From: Bacteroidales bacterium
GTDB taxonomy: Bacteria > Bacteroidota > Bacteroidia > Bacteroidales > Lentimicrobiaceae
Assembly: GCA_016788045.1 (NCBI GenBank)
Contig: JAEUTG010000015.1
Span: forward strand, 62,001 to 126,000
Direction of reading: 5' to 3'
DNA: 64,000 nucleotides
This document shows positions 45,293-53,700 of the stretch, piece after piece. Positions within the stretch are counted from its first letter, which is position 1; every line of letters begins with the position of its first letter. The notes under the pieces were generated by a model that saw only the letters and a program-made list of their open reading frames with translations, did not search any database and was not told where the DNA came from. Both the position numbers and the translations under genes were made by a program.

Positions 45293-45913
45293 TCATTTTC
45301 TCCCGAAATCTGCCGGTATTTCCCCCCAAACCGTGGTTTCCCATTTCAGAATGGGATTGTTCCAGGAATTGATTTTGAGCCAGTATTCAGCCCTTGCTAT
45401 CAGTTCAAGCAAAGCAGCGTTACCGGCAGTGGGTTTGATTTTAGTATTGGCTTTTTTGTTTCTGACCCAGGCGATGGCAGTTTTGGAATCGGTATACAGC
45501 GGTATGTTCAGGTTGTTTCTTTTCAGGTAGCTTAAGCCGTGAACTATAGCCAGAAATTCTCCGATGTTGTTGGTTCCTTCGGGGAAAGGTCCGCCATGAA
45601 AAAGTCTTTTCTTTGTTGAAGTTTCAACGCCCTGATACTCCATAATACCGGGGTTCCCCGAACAGGCTGCATCTACTGAAATACTGACCATGATGGGTTT
45701 GCCTGCGGCCGCAGCTGTACTTCCTGCAGATTTCTGTGGCTGGTAGCGTGGAGACCCGGCCGCAAAGGCCTGCCGGGCTTCCGATTCATTTTCAAAGCTT
45801 TTGTACCGGGCAGTTGCGAAACCGGTAACCTGTTTCTTACATTCTTCCCAGGTATTGAAGATGCCGGTCTGCCTGCCCTGCCAAACCACATAGAACTTCT
45901 GCTTTTTTTCCAT
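45293..45913 (-). CDS. Ribonuclease H with viroplasmin-type N-terminal domain
   Basis: 206 residues from the ATG at 45913. N-terminal caulimovirus-viroplasmin/HBD module: KFYVVWQGRQTGIFNTWEECKKQVTGFATARYKSFENESEA binds RNA-DNA hybrid. An Ala/Ser-rich linker follows. The RNase H domain has Asp in SVDAACSGNPG, Glu in NIGEFLAIVHGL, Asp in LYTDSKTAI, and a final Asp in PADFGRK. It removes RNA from RNA-DNA hybrids. A TTG 15 codons upstream is rejected because the promoter box (45946-45953) falls inside that frame. Divergent from gldH. Confidence 0.9.
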   Translation of the reverse strand: MEKKQKFYVVWQGRQTGIFNTWEECKKQVTGFATARYKSFENESEARQAFAAGSPRYQPQKSAGSTAAAAGKPIMVSISVDAACSGNPGIMEYQGVETSTKKRLFHGGPFPEGTNNIGEFLAIVHGLSYLKRNNLNIPLYTDSKTAIAWVRNKKANTKIKPTAGNAALLELIARAEYWLKINSWNNPILKWETTVWGEIPADFGRK

Positions 45914-45945
45914 CAATAGCCTTTCCGGTTGAGTTTCCTGAGCGG

Positions 45946-45953
45946 CAAAAATA
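45946..45953 (-). promoter_or_regulatory. RNase H -7 promoter box (TATTTTTG)
   Basis: TAnnTTTG on the minus strand, 32 bp upstream of the RNase H ATG. It is close to, and divergent from, the gldH box. Confidence 0.6.
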
Positions 45954-45974
45954 CGCACATGCCTGCGATTTTAT

Positions 45975-45982
45975 ATTTTTGT
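45975..45982 (+). promoter_or_regulatory. gldH -7 promoter box (TATTTTTG)
   Basis: TAnnTTTG 20 bp upstream of the gldH ATG. The two divergent boxes are 21 bp apart, so their polymerases would overlap and may compete. Confidence 0.6.
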
Positions 45983-46002
45983 GTCAGCGAAATTCCACTA
46001 CG

Positions 46003-46464
46003 ATGAAGAATGTTCTGTTTCTTATTCTTGCAGCATCCTTATTAAGCAGTTGCCAGAAAGGAGTTGTCTACAAAGAGTTTCACAAATTCGACAACTATAC
46101 CTGGGGAAGGTTCGATAAGGTAAGCTTTGAAATCCCTGTTGAAGAGGAGAAAATCAGTGCCGATATCGTGTTTACAATCAGGCACATTACGCAATATCCG
46201 TACGATAACCTGCCGGTTAATGTTATTTTGACCACCCCTTCAGGAGAGGAGCGTATTATGGAGAAAGATATTGCGCTGAAGGATGGTGAAAACAAGTTCA
46301 AAGGCAGTGTTGCCGGCGATTTGTGGGACTATGAAGAGGTGCTGTGGAATGATTTTTCCTTTACAGAAAAGGGAACCTATACCCTGGAGTTTGAGAACCT
46401 CATTCCGAAAATGGGCATTCCGGGGCTTGTTGATGTTGGGATCTATCTCAGGAAAAGCCCTTGA
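46003..46464 (+). CDS. gldH: Gliding motility lipoprotein GldH
   Basis: 153 residues from ATG 46003. SPII signal with lipobox LLSSC. The body has YTWGRFDKVSFEIPV, TIRHITQYPYDNLPVNVILTTPSGEE, AGDLWDYEEV and FTEKGTYTLEFENL, ending PGLVDVGIYLRK, the GldH pattern. GldH is needed for gliding in Flavobacterium, though homologs also occur in non-gliding Bacteroidota. It supports an intact T9SS background, as does the sorting-domain protein at the window end. It converges with ribF (17-bp gap). Confidence 0.92.
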   Translation: MKNVLFLILAASLLSSCQKGVVYKEFHKFDNYTWGRFDKVSFEIPVEEEKISADIVFTIRHITQYPYDNLPVNVILTTPSGEERIMEKDIALKDGENKFKGSVAGDLWDYEEVLWNDFSFTEKGTYTLEFENLIPKMGIPGLVDVGIYLRKSP

Positions 46465-46481
46465 CCGGGCGATAAAATCAA

Positions 46482-47432
46482 TTACTGTTTTTCATTCAGG
46501 ATTTCCAGGATTCTGGATTTATCTTCTGCAAGTTGTTTCTGCAGCAGATCGAGGGTGGCAAACTTCTTTTCGTTTCTGATACGTTTGAGCAGGCAAACAC
46601 TGATCGACTCATAGTAAATATCCTCATCGAAATCAAAAATATTGGTTTCAATGGTCAGTTTGTGCGCATCAATGGTTGGTCGCATGCCGATGTTCGTCAT
46701 CCCTGAATATTTTTTCCCCCTTACTGTTACGCACGAAACATACACTCCCATAGAAGGAATGAGTTTGTTTGGATCTTCAAGGTGAAGGTTGGCGGTCGGG
46801 AAACCGATCAGTTTACCGATCTGATTCCCCCTGACGACTTGTCCGGAGATTCGGTAAGGATACCCCAGCAGTTCGGCGGCTTTTTCCACATCGCCTTCCT
46901 GCAGCAGCCACCGGATGATTGTAGAGCTGATTTTTGAGTTGCCGGAGGTCATCTCATTGATGATACTGATTCTGATGCCCAATGGTTCCCCGATGCGGAA
47001 CAACTGTTCGATGGTGCCTTTTCGGTTGTGCCCGAAGCCGTGATCGTAGCCGATTATGATCATTTCGGGTTTGATAAGGTTGTGGAGCAGCTCAATGAAT
47101 TTTTCGGGATCCAGCCGGGCAAATTCGGGAGAGAACGGAATTTCCACCAGGCAGTCTATACCCGATTGATCGAAGATATCCCTTTTTTCTGATCTTGTGC
47201 TCAGCAGATAAACCTGCTGGCCAAGGGCGATCCTCGGGTGAGGATGAAACGTAACCACCACCGAATTGCCCCCGTTTTCCCTGGCATGGGTGGCCACTTC
47301 ACTGAGGATGGCTTTGTGCCCGAGATGGACACCATCGAAGGTGCCAATGGTTACGACAGGGTGCAACAGGCTGACAGGAGTAGAAATATCAGTAATGATC
47401 TGCACTTGCGTTTCAGGCTTTAAGTATCTCAT
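46482..47432 (-). CDS. ribF: Bifunctional riboflavin kinase / FAD synthetase
   Basis: 316 residues from ATG 47432. RibF phosphorylates riboflavin to FMN and adenylates it to FAD. The FAD synthetase domain has VVTIGTFDGVHLGHKAIL (HxGH-like nucleotide-binding motif), IIGYDHGFGHNRKG and SSTIIRWLLQEGDVEKAAELLG. The kinase domain has GNQIGKLIGFPTANL, YSGMTNIGMRPTI and VETNIFDFDEDIY. The ATG overlaps the asd stop by about 20 bp. A GTG at 47408, just after that stop, is an alternative start. It is co-directional and probably co-transcribed with asd. Confidence 0.95.
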   Translation of the reverse strand: MRYLKPETQVQIITDISTPVSLLHPVVTIGTFDGVHLGHKAILSEVATHARENGGNSVVVTFHPHPRIALGQQVYLLSTRSEKRDIFDQSGIDCLVEIPFSPEFARLDPEKFIELLHNLIKPEMIIIGYDHGFGHNRKGTIEQLFRIGEPLGIRISIINEMTSGNSKISSTIIRWLLQEGDVEKAAELLGYPYRISGQVVRGNQIGKLIGFPTANLHLEDPNKLIPSMGVYVSCVTVRGKKYSGMTNIGMRPTIDAHKLTIETNIFDFDEDIYYESISVCLLKRIRNEKKFATLDLLQKQLAEDKSRILEILNEKQ

Positions 47433-48420
47433 TCCGGAAAAGCAGGGCAGCGATCTGAACGGCATTGGTAGCAGCACCTTTTCGGAGATTGTCAGAAACC
47501 ACCCAAAGATTCAGTCCGTTTTCAACGGTATCGTCACGCCGTATCCGACCAACGAAAACCTCATCGCGTCCTTCGGCGTAGATGGGCATTGGATAAACAG
47601 CTTTATCTGTATCATCTTGTAAAACAACACCTTTGGCGGTGGAAATCAGTTTGTTGACTTCATCGGTTTCGAAGGGTTTTTCAAATTCAATGTTCACCGA
47701 TTCAGAATGCCCTCCCATCACCGGAACCCTGACCACGGTTGCAGTAATCCTGATATCGGGGGCCTGCATGATCTTTCGGGTTTCATCCACAAGTTTCTGT
47801 TCTTCGGTTGTGTAACCACCGGGAAGAAAGTTTCCTCCGTGAGGAAAAATGTTCAGGTCGATGGGGTGGGGGTAAACCCGCGCACCTTTGATGCCTTTCC
47901 GCTCATTCTCAAGCTGCTGAACTGCTTTTGCGCCGGTGCCGGTAACACTCTGATAAGTCGAAATCACCATGCGTCGGATTCCGTATTTCTTATGAAGCGG
48001 TGCGATGGCCATTACCAGCTGAATGGTCGAACAGTTGGGATTGGCGATGATGGGTTGACTTCCGGTAAGCACATGTCCGTTCACCTCAGGCACCACCAGT
48101 GGAATCTCACGGATCATTCTCCAGGCCGATGAGTTGTCGATGACAATGCAGCCGTTTTTGGCAAATCGTGGTGCATGCTCAAAAGAAACCGATCCCCCGG
48201 CAGAAAACAGTGCCAGATCGGGTTTCATGGCAATGGCTTCGTTGATGGTAACAACCTTGTACTTTCTGTTGTTGAATACAACTTCTTTACCGGCAGATTT
48301 CTCAGAAGCTACAGGGATAAAGTCTGTAATCGAAATCAGGGGCAGGTATTTCCCCTCTTCCAGCACTTTCATCATCACACTGCCTACAAGCCCGGTGGCT
48401 CCTACAACCGCTACCTTCAT
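47413..48420 (-). CDS. asd: Aspartate-semialdehyde dehydrogenase
   Basis: 335 residues from ATG 48420 (MKVAVVGATGLVGSVMM). An upstream extension in the open frame precedes this and is not expected. Asd reduces aspartyl phosphate in the lysine/threonine/methionine and diaminopimelate pathway. NADP-binding GATGLVG at the N-terminus, catalytic Cys in IIANPNCSTIQLVMA, and GTGAKAVQQLENE and FPHGGNFLPGGYTTEEQKLVDE are typical. The next gene on the strand is ribF, overlapping. The promoter box at 48498-48505 drives the pair. Confidence 0.97.
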   Translation of the reverse strand: MKVAVVGATGLVGSVMMKVLEEGKYLPLISITDFIPVASEKSAGKEVVFNNRKYKVVTINEAIAMKPDLALFSAGGSVSFEHAPRFAKNGCIVIDNSSAWRMIREIPLVVPEVNGHVLTGSQPIIANPNCSTIQLVMAIAPLHKKYGIRRMVISTYQSVTGTGAKAVQQLENERKGIKGARVYPHPIDLNIFPHGGNFLPGGYTTEEQKLVDETRKIMQAPDIRITATVVRVPVMGGHSESVNIEFEKPFETDEVNKLISTAKGVVLQDDTDKAVYPMPIYAEGRDEVFVGRIRRDDTVENGLNLWVVSDNLRKGAATNAVQIAALLFRNEILKA

Positions 48421-48497
48421 TTGTTTTTCAAGTTTAAGATTTCCTGAAGCTGTAATATAAATGCCCGGATAAAGGTCGGGCAACCGTTAACGAGCAG

Positions 48498-48505
48498 CAA
48501 AAATA
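48498..48505 (-). promoter_or_regulatory. asd-ribF -7 promoter box (TATTTTTG)
   Basis: TAnnTTTG on the minus strand 77 bp upstream of the asd ATG. Confidence 0.5.
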
Positions 48506-48710
48506 CAATTATTCATCATCCGCTATTCAGCAGATTCCGGCAAGAAATAAAACTCAACAGAAGCAAAGTTTAGTATAAGGGTAAGAGAAATCTGGAAATT
48601 TCTTACTTTTATGAAGTATTGGCAGGGTTATTCAGATCGTTACGTTTCTTTTATTCATTCAGTAGTTTAGGCCAGTCGTGTTCAGGAGGTATTATTTTTA
48701 TTCTGATATC

Positions 48711-51302
48711 ATGAGAACTTATTTATTTCTTTTTCTGCTCATTCCGTTTTTTTCAGCAGCCCAAATCAACGACAGCTTCAGTGACGGAGATTTCACAGCG
48801 GATCCGGCATGGTCCGGTACTGGTTTTCAATTTATGGTTAACCCCGAATATCAGCTTCAGCTCAACAGCAGTGGTGAAGGCATAAGTTACCTCAGCACCG
48901 GCCTGAGTATGAATGGGCTAACCGAATGGCGGATTCTGGTAAAACTGGCATTCAGTCCCTCGACAAATAACTTTGCCAGGGTCTACCTGGTTGCAGATCA
49001 GGCAAATACTTCAGAGCCACTGAATGGATATTTTCTTCAGTTCGGAGAATCCGGTTCTGCAGATGCCATCGAACTTTACCGGCAGAGTGGTACTGCAACC
49101 TATTTTGTATGCCGGGGAAATGATGGGTTGATTGCAGCTGCCTTTACCATGAGAGTCAGGGTAATAAGAACCGACATGGGCGTCTGGAGTGTTTATGCTG
49201 ATCCGCTGGGAGGTGAAGATTTTCAGTTTCAGGCATCCGGTGAAGACCCTGTGTGGGATACATATACCCACACCGGAATATACTGCAAATACACCTCCAG
49301 CAATTCGAACCGTTTTTATTTTGACGATGTCTATGCAGGTCCTCCCGTTATCGATGAGATCAGGCCGGTGCTACTTTCGGCAGAAATTGCCGGACAGAAA
49401 AGTCTCCGGTTGACATTTAGCGAGGCTGTAAATGAAGCTTCAGCCTCCAATACGGAGAATTACAGGGTTGATCAGGGCATTGGCCAACCACTCACTGCAG
49501 TTCGTGACGCGAATGTCCCCTCCGTTGTGAACCTTACATTTGCCGGAGATCTGGCCCATGGAATAGTGTATACGATCCAGGTGCTTGATGTATCAGATCT
49601 GGCCGGAAATCTTATGGAACCGATTACACTTCCGTTTGCTTTCTATCAGGTAAGTGCCCACGATGTACTGATAAATGAAATCATGGCTGACCCTGACCCC
49701 CCGGTCGGTCTGCCCGGGTATGAGTACCTTGAACTCTACAACAGGAGCGAACTGCCCGTTCAACTCGAAAACTGGCAGCTTACAGTAGGTTCTGGCAGCA
49801 AAGTGCTGACAAACAGAATACTGGCACCAGGAGCATTCCTGATTCTTTGCAGCAGTGCCGGTAGCCAACAGCTTTCTGAATATGGCGATGTAATGGCATT
49901 CTCCGGTTTCAGCCTTGTGAATACCGGATCTGAGCTTTGCCTTCGCGATGCAGACGGATCCGTTATACACACCATTGCCTATACCGACAAATGGTATAAT
50001 GACAATCTGAAGAAAGAGGGAGGCTGGTCCCTGGAGCTGATAGATCCGTTAAACCCTTGTGGATCAGATGGTAACTGGCGGGCATCCGTGAATTCCGCTG
50101 GAGGAACGCCCGGAAGTGAAAACAGCGTACTTGGTTCAAATCCTGACAATCAGGCTCCTTATATTGAGAGGGTCAGTATAACAGGAGAATCGGTTCTTCA
50201 GGTTTTTTTCAACGAAACAATGGACAGTGTTTACCTGAGCAATGCCGCCCTTTATACAGCAGACAACGGACTCGGGAATCCGGTTTCGGTTATACTTCAT
50301 GGGCCCGGTTACCGATCTGTCAGCCTTTTATTCTCAGGCATCATCCGCAATGATGTTGTTTATACACTCAGGATTTCTCCGGGACTTTCCGATTGTGCCG
50401 GAAATCATACAACCGATTACATGGCTGCAAAGTTTGCGGTTCCTGTTCCCATCGGACCAAACGACATTGTGATCAATGAGGTTCTTTCTGATCCCACGGT
50501 ATTTGGGTCTGATTTTGTTGAAGTGTACAACAGATCGGATAAGGTAGTTGACCTGAAAGACCTGATGATTGCTTCGCGCGATGCAGTCACCGGAGTGCCG
50601 GAACAAACGGCAATTGTCAGTCAGGATGGCCGGCTCTTTTTCCCTGGAGAATATGTGGTTATCACGGAAGATTCAGAAGCTGTGAAGGCATCCTATTACT
50701 GTCCGTCACCTGGCAGCTTTTCTGAAGTTGCTTCTATGCCATCGCTTGCCAATGAAGCAGGTACAGTTGTATTATTTACGAAATCATTGGAAATCGCTGA
50801 TGAGTTCAGTTATGTACCTTCCATGCATTATGCCTTGCTTAATTCAACCGATGGTGTTTCACTGGAGAGGGTAAATGCCGACAGACCGGCTGATGAAGCC
50901 GGAAACTGGCATTCTGCGGCTCAGAGTGTGGGATTTGCCACGCCGGGATATAAAAATTCTCAATATCTGGGAGGGTCAGGCTCAGCCGATGAGATCACCC
51001 TTTTCCCTGAAATCTTCTCGCCTGATCAGGATGGGTTTGATGATCAGCTGGGTATCAGCTGCAGTTTTTCTGAACCGGAAACTTCAGTTACGATAAGGAT
51101 TTTCGACAGCAATGGGCGCCTGGTGCGGAATCTGGTCAGAAATGAGGTGGCCGGCACCACTGGTTTATATACCTGGGATGGGATTACCGATGAAAGGGAA
51201 AAGGCACCGATAGGCATTTATATAGTTTACGTGGAGGTTTTCAGCCTTAGCGGCAAAATAAAGGAGTTTAAGAAGACCACGGTCCTCGGTGGCAGGCTCT
51301 GA
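48711..51302 (+). CDS. Lamin-tail-domain surface protein with FlgD-like C-terminal domain
   Basis: 863 residues from ATG 48711 (MRTYLFLFLLIPFFSAAQ, signal peptide). A beta-sandwich (LamG/concanavalin-like) spans ~20-200, then Ig-like (SbsA type, LRLTFSEAVNEASASNTENYRV). Two lamin-tail domains follow (VLINEIMADPDPP..YEYLELYNRSE and IVINEVLSDPTVFGSDFVEVYNRSD), with a second Ig-like domain between. The FlgD-type C-terminus is FSPDQDGFDDQLGISC...VTIRIFDSNGRLVRNLV...GLYTWDG...IGIYIVYVEVFSLSGK. The FSPDxDGxDD pattern marks large secreted or surface proteins in Bacteroidota with gliding-type C-terminal domains. Function unknown; adhesion or nucleic-acid/glycan binding at the surface is inferred. A GTG start 11 codons upstream is less likely. 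Confidence 0.88.
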   Translation: MRTYLFLFLLIPFFSAAQINDSFSDGDFTADPAWSGTGFQFMVNPEYQLQLNSSGEGISYLSTGLSMNGLTEWRILVKLAFSPSTNNFARVYLVADQANTSEPLNGYFLQFGESGSADAIELYRQSGTATYFVCRGNDGLIAAAFTMRVRVIRTDMGVWSVYADPLGGEDFQFQASGEDPVWDTYTHTGIYCKYTSSNSNRFYFDDVYAGPPVIDEIRPVLLSAEIAGQKSLRLTFSEAVNEASASNTENYRVDQGIGQPLTAVRDANVPSVVNLTFAGDLAHGIVYTIQVLDVSDLAGNLMEPITLPFAFYQVSAHDVLINEIMADPDPPVGLPGYEYLELYNRSELPVQLENWQLTVGSGSKVLTNRILAPGAFLILCSSAGSQQLSEYGDVMAFSGFSLVNTGSELCLRDADGSVIHTIAYTDKWYNDNLKKEGGWSLELIDPLNPCGSDGNWRASVNSAGGTPGSENSVLGSNPDNQAPYIERVSITGESVLQVFFNETMDSVYLSNAALYTADNGLGNPVSVILHGPGYRSVSLLFSGIIRNDVVYTLRISPGLSDCAGNHTTDYMAAKFAVPVPIGPNDIVINEVLSDPTVFGSDFVEVYNRSDKVVDLKDLMIASRDAVTGVPEQTAIVSQDGRLFFPGEYVVITEDSEAVKASYYCPSPGSFSEVASMPSLANEAGTVVLFTKSLEIADEFSYVPSMHYALLNSTDGVSLERVNADRPADEAGNWHSAAQSVGFATPGYKNSQYLGGSGSADEITLFPEIFSPDQDGFDDQLGISCSFSEPETSVTIRIFDSNGRLVRNLVRNEVAGTTGLYTWDGITDEREKAPIGIYIVYVEVFSLSGKIKEFKKTTVLGGRL

Positions 51303-51559
51303 AAACAGGTCACAGGCAGATGTATCCGTCTGACAATGCCACTTCCGGGAAAAGAAACAGTTTATTTCCAATATTGATTCCTGACAGGGTTCCCCAAATG
51401 GTACTCTATTCCGCATCAGGAGCTCCCTTTTACAGCAAGGTTTCCTTAGGTTTAAAGCTTTTACCGGAGAATTACTTCTGAATCAGGATGTGCTTCTTCC
51501 CAAAGGAAGGGCATAAATTCCAGCCGGGAGCTGCTTTTTTCCCGTTGGGCAGGTTTTGT
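51303..51559. other. Intergenic gap, no gene seen
   Basis: 257 bp between the lamin-tail gene and the next promoter. No ORF of interest, tRNA or strong hairpin is seen. Confidence 0.5.
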
Positions 51560-51590
51560 TTTGGCAACGCAATTTGTCGTTGTTACTTTG
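51560..51590 (+). promoter_or_regulatory. Promoter (TTTG-N19-TTACTTTG) of lipocalin-like lipoprotein
   Basis: TTTG at 51560-51563, 19-bp spacer, TTACTTTG at 51583-51590 (one base off TAnnTTTG), 36 bp before the ATG. Confidence 0.55.
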
Positions 51591-51626
51591 CTTCATCAAA
51601 CAAAACAAAACTCAAATCACACTGCC

Positions 51627-52088
51627 ATGAACACACCAAAAATTATTGTTCTGCTGAGCCTGCTGGCTGTATTTACCTCCTGCAGCAAGACTGACGACTC
51701 AATCCCTGCAAGCAATCAGTCGGGAGAACTGAAACAGAAAATAGTGAACGATGTCTGGATTATCAGTTCATACATTGACAAAAGCAAGAATGAAACACAC
51801 AATTACAGCGGGTATACTTTCGAATTCTCTGCCAACGGGACCTTAACGGCCAATGTTTCAGGAACTGTTTTCACAGGAAGCTGGAGTATCGGAAGTGAGC
51901 ATTCAGGTTCTGATGACAGCAGCCACCAGTCAGATGACAGCAATAAGCTGATCATCAGCATCACCGGAAACGAACAGATGGATGAAATCTCCGATGATTT
52001 TCAGATTGTAAGTTTTTCTGACCAGCAAATTATCCTGAAGGATGATAACCCATTAAAAATCAAAGAACTGATTTTTCAGAAAAAATAG
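51627..52088 (+). CDS. Small lipocalin-like lipoprotein
   Basis: 153 residues from ATG 51627; SPII signal with lipobox LLAVFTSC. Mature part: a lipocalin-like beta pattern (NDVWIISSYIDKSKNETHNYSGYTFEFSANGTLTANVSGTVFTGSWSIG) followed by a Ser/Asp-rich loop (EHSGSDDSSHQSDDSNK) and strands ending KELIFQKK. This resembles the lipocalin-like/DUF lipoproteins common in Bacteroidota, with no ligand known. It has its own promoter and is not clearly linked to neighbours. Confidence 0.75.
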   Translation: MNTPKIIVLLSLLAVFTSCSKTDDSIPASNQSGELKQKIVNDVWIISSYIDKSKNETHNYSGYTFEFSANGTLTANVSGTVFTGSWSIGSEHSGSDDSSHQSDDSNKLIISITGNEQMDEISDDFQIVSFSDQQIILKDDNPLKIKELIFQKK

Positions 52089-52259
52089 TCTTCGGGCAGT
52101 TTCATACGGGTTTCCGCCAGGTTGCAAAACAAATACCTCTTTTCCCCAACTGTTAAGCATACAATTACTTGAAATACCGCAACCCGGAAACCCTGTATGA
52201 ATGTTCGGGGAAAATTAACCAAAATGCTTCACGACTGTTAATTGATAAATACCCTTGAA

Positions 52260-52697
52260 ATGAAACGTAAAATACTAACAGCGGGTGCTGCACTTGCAGG
52301 ATTGGGACTGATAACCGGAATACTTGTCTATTTCTTTTTATTCAACAAGCCGCACACCGACTATTCAAAAGCGGAAGCAGACTTTGAAATGAAAGCCATC
52401 GCGGTGTTTGAAGAATTCAGGACCAATCCGGAGCTGGCTTCAGGCAAGTACAACGGCAAGGTATTGTCACTCACGGGTGAATTAACGGCTGTGGAGCAAC
52501 CTGATTCGCTCACCATCGCGGTATTCAGTTATGAAGAGGGGATGTTCGGAAGCGAAGGGGTAAGGTTTACCATACTCACAGAACATGCCGGATCTGTGAT
52601 TGCCGTTGCTCCGGGCTCGACGGTTACCCTTAAAGGCCTGTGCACCGGTTACAATGAAACAGATGTGATTATGGAACATTGCAGTCTGGTAAAATAA
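52260..52697 (+). CDS. Membrane-anchored OB-fold (tRNA_anti-like) protein
   Basis: 145 residues from ATG 52260. An N-terminal membrane anchor (~8-28) is followed by a basic/polar linker and an OB-like domain: YNGKVLSLTGELTAVEQPDSLTIAVFSYEEGMFGSEGVRFTILTEHAGSVIAVAPGSTVTLKGLCTGYNETDVIMEHCSLVK matches the periplasmic OB-fold tRNA_anti-like family (PF12869). These OB-folds may bind ligands outside the cytoplasm; function unknown. It sits directly before a YceI gene, with a 76-bp gap and same orientation, so a shared transcript is plausible. Confidence 0.8.
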   Translation: MKRKILTAGAALAGLGLITGILVYFFLFNKPHTDYSKAEADFEMKAIAVFEEFRTNPELASGKYNGKVLSLTGELTAVEQPDSLTIAVFSYEEGMFGSEGVRFTILTEHAGSVIAVAPGSTVTLKGLCTGYNETDVIMEHCSLVK

Positions 52698-52773
52698 CCT
52701 GGACTGAAGTCAGCCACTGTTGTGGAAGTCAGCTAAAAAAATCGAATACAAAACAATCTAACAAACATCAACG

Positions 52774-53328
52774 ATGAAGAAAGCAACAATCTTTTTTATG
52801 CTTGCATTGCTGGCAACAGTCAGTGTAAGTGCCCAGAAGTATATTACCAAGAATGGTTACATCCGTTTCTTTTCAAGCACTCCGGTTGAAGATATTGAAG
52901 CACATAACCGTCAGGTGAACAGTGCTTTGGATCAGAAGACCGGTGATTTTGTGTTTAAAGTACTCATGAAATCATTCCAGTTTGAGAAGGCCCTGATGCA
53001 GGAGCATTTCAATGAAAATTATGTGGAGTCAGACAAATTCCCGAATGCAACATTTTCAGGAAAAGTTAAAAATTTAGGGGATATTGACTTCACGAAGAAC
53101 GGGGTTTACCAGACCACCGTGGAAGGCGACCTAACCATCAAAGGTGTAACAAAGAAAGTATCTGAAAAAGGTTCTTTTGAGGTTAAAGATGGCAAAGTGA
53201 TCGGGAAATCAACCTTCAACATCCTGCTGGCAGATTATGGAATCAAGATTCCGAATACGGTGGCCAACAACATTTCCAAAACCATACAGATTGATGTGGA
53301 GGTAAACCTTGAGAAACTGGCAAAGTAG
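52774..53328 (+). CDS. YceI-family periplasmic protein
   Basis: 184 residues with a signal peptide (MKKATIFFMLALLATVSVSAQ). YceI marks: GYIRFFSSTPVEDIEAHNRQVNSALDQKTGDFVFKVLMKSFQFEKALMQEHFNENYVESDKFPNATFSGKVKNLGDID, GDLTIKGVTKKVSEKGSFEV, and FNILLADYGIKIPNTVANNISKTIQIDVEVNLEKL. The fold is a lipocalin-like barrel that binds polyisoprenoid lipids. It is a second member beside the YceI-like gene at 40245-40817 (shared QEHFxENYxExxxFP block). A strong terminator follows. Confidence 0.92.
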   Translation: MKKATIFFMLALLATVSVSAQKYITKNGYIRFFSSTPVEDIEAHNRQVNSALDQKTGDFVFKVLMKSFQFEKALMQEHFNENYVESDKFPNATFSGKVKNLGDIDFTKNGVYQTTVEGDLTIKGVTKKVSEKGSFEVKDGKVIGKSTFNILLADYGIKIPNTVANNISKTIQIDVEVNLEKLAK

Positions 53329-53370
53329 TGCCAGGGCAAGTCAATGATGTACGCATCTGTATCAAATAGA

Positions 53371-53404
53371 AACGACCTGTTTTGATTAAAACAGGTCGTT
53401 TTGT
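53371..53404. terminator. Bidirectional intrinsic terminator
   Basis: A 13-bp perfect stem (AACGACCTGTTTT 53371-53383; AAAACAGGTCGTT 53388-53400), 4-nt loop, with T-rich sequence on the plus side and A-rich on the other. It sits between the convergent YceI gene and the DUF2892 gene. Confidence 0.9.
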
Positions 53405-53420
53405 ATGCAGTCAGGTGAAA

Positions 53421-53642
53421 CTATTTCCCGCTGTTTTCTGCTTTGTTTTTACAGGTACTGAAGCCGAAAATGGCGTAAAGTCCGCAGAAGTTGAGCAAAC
53501 TGGTAGCAACCATAGCCAGGGCAACAATGCCGAGCACGAGAGCCACCGTTCCACTGATGATATCCATAAAGTACAATACCGCGATTACCAGAGCAATCAC
53601 AAGCCTGATCAGCTTGTCGGTGTTTCCAACATTCTTTTTCAT
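53421..53642 (-). CDS. DUF2892 small membrane protein
   Basis: 73 residues: KKNVGNTDKLIRLVIALVIAVLYFM and SGTVALVLGIVALAMVATSLLNFCGLYAIFGFSTCKN form two membrane helices in the DUF2892/YgaP-tail pattern (N-x-G-x-x-D-R-x-x-R then P/C-L-Y-x-x-x-G). The family occurs alone or fused to rhodanese domains; function unknown. It is transcribed convergently with the YceI gene and away from dnaG. Confidence 0.88.
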   Translation of the reverse strand: MKKNVGNTDKLIRLVIALVIAVLYFMDIISGTVALVLGIVALAMVATSLLNFCGLYAIFGFSTCKNKAENSGK

Positions 53643-53700
53643 ATAAAATGATTTTTGGTTAGCTGATTAACAAATTTTTAACAGAATAGTTCGGTCAAAG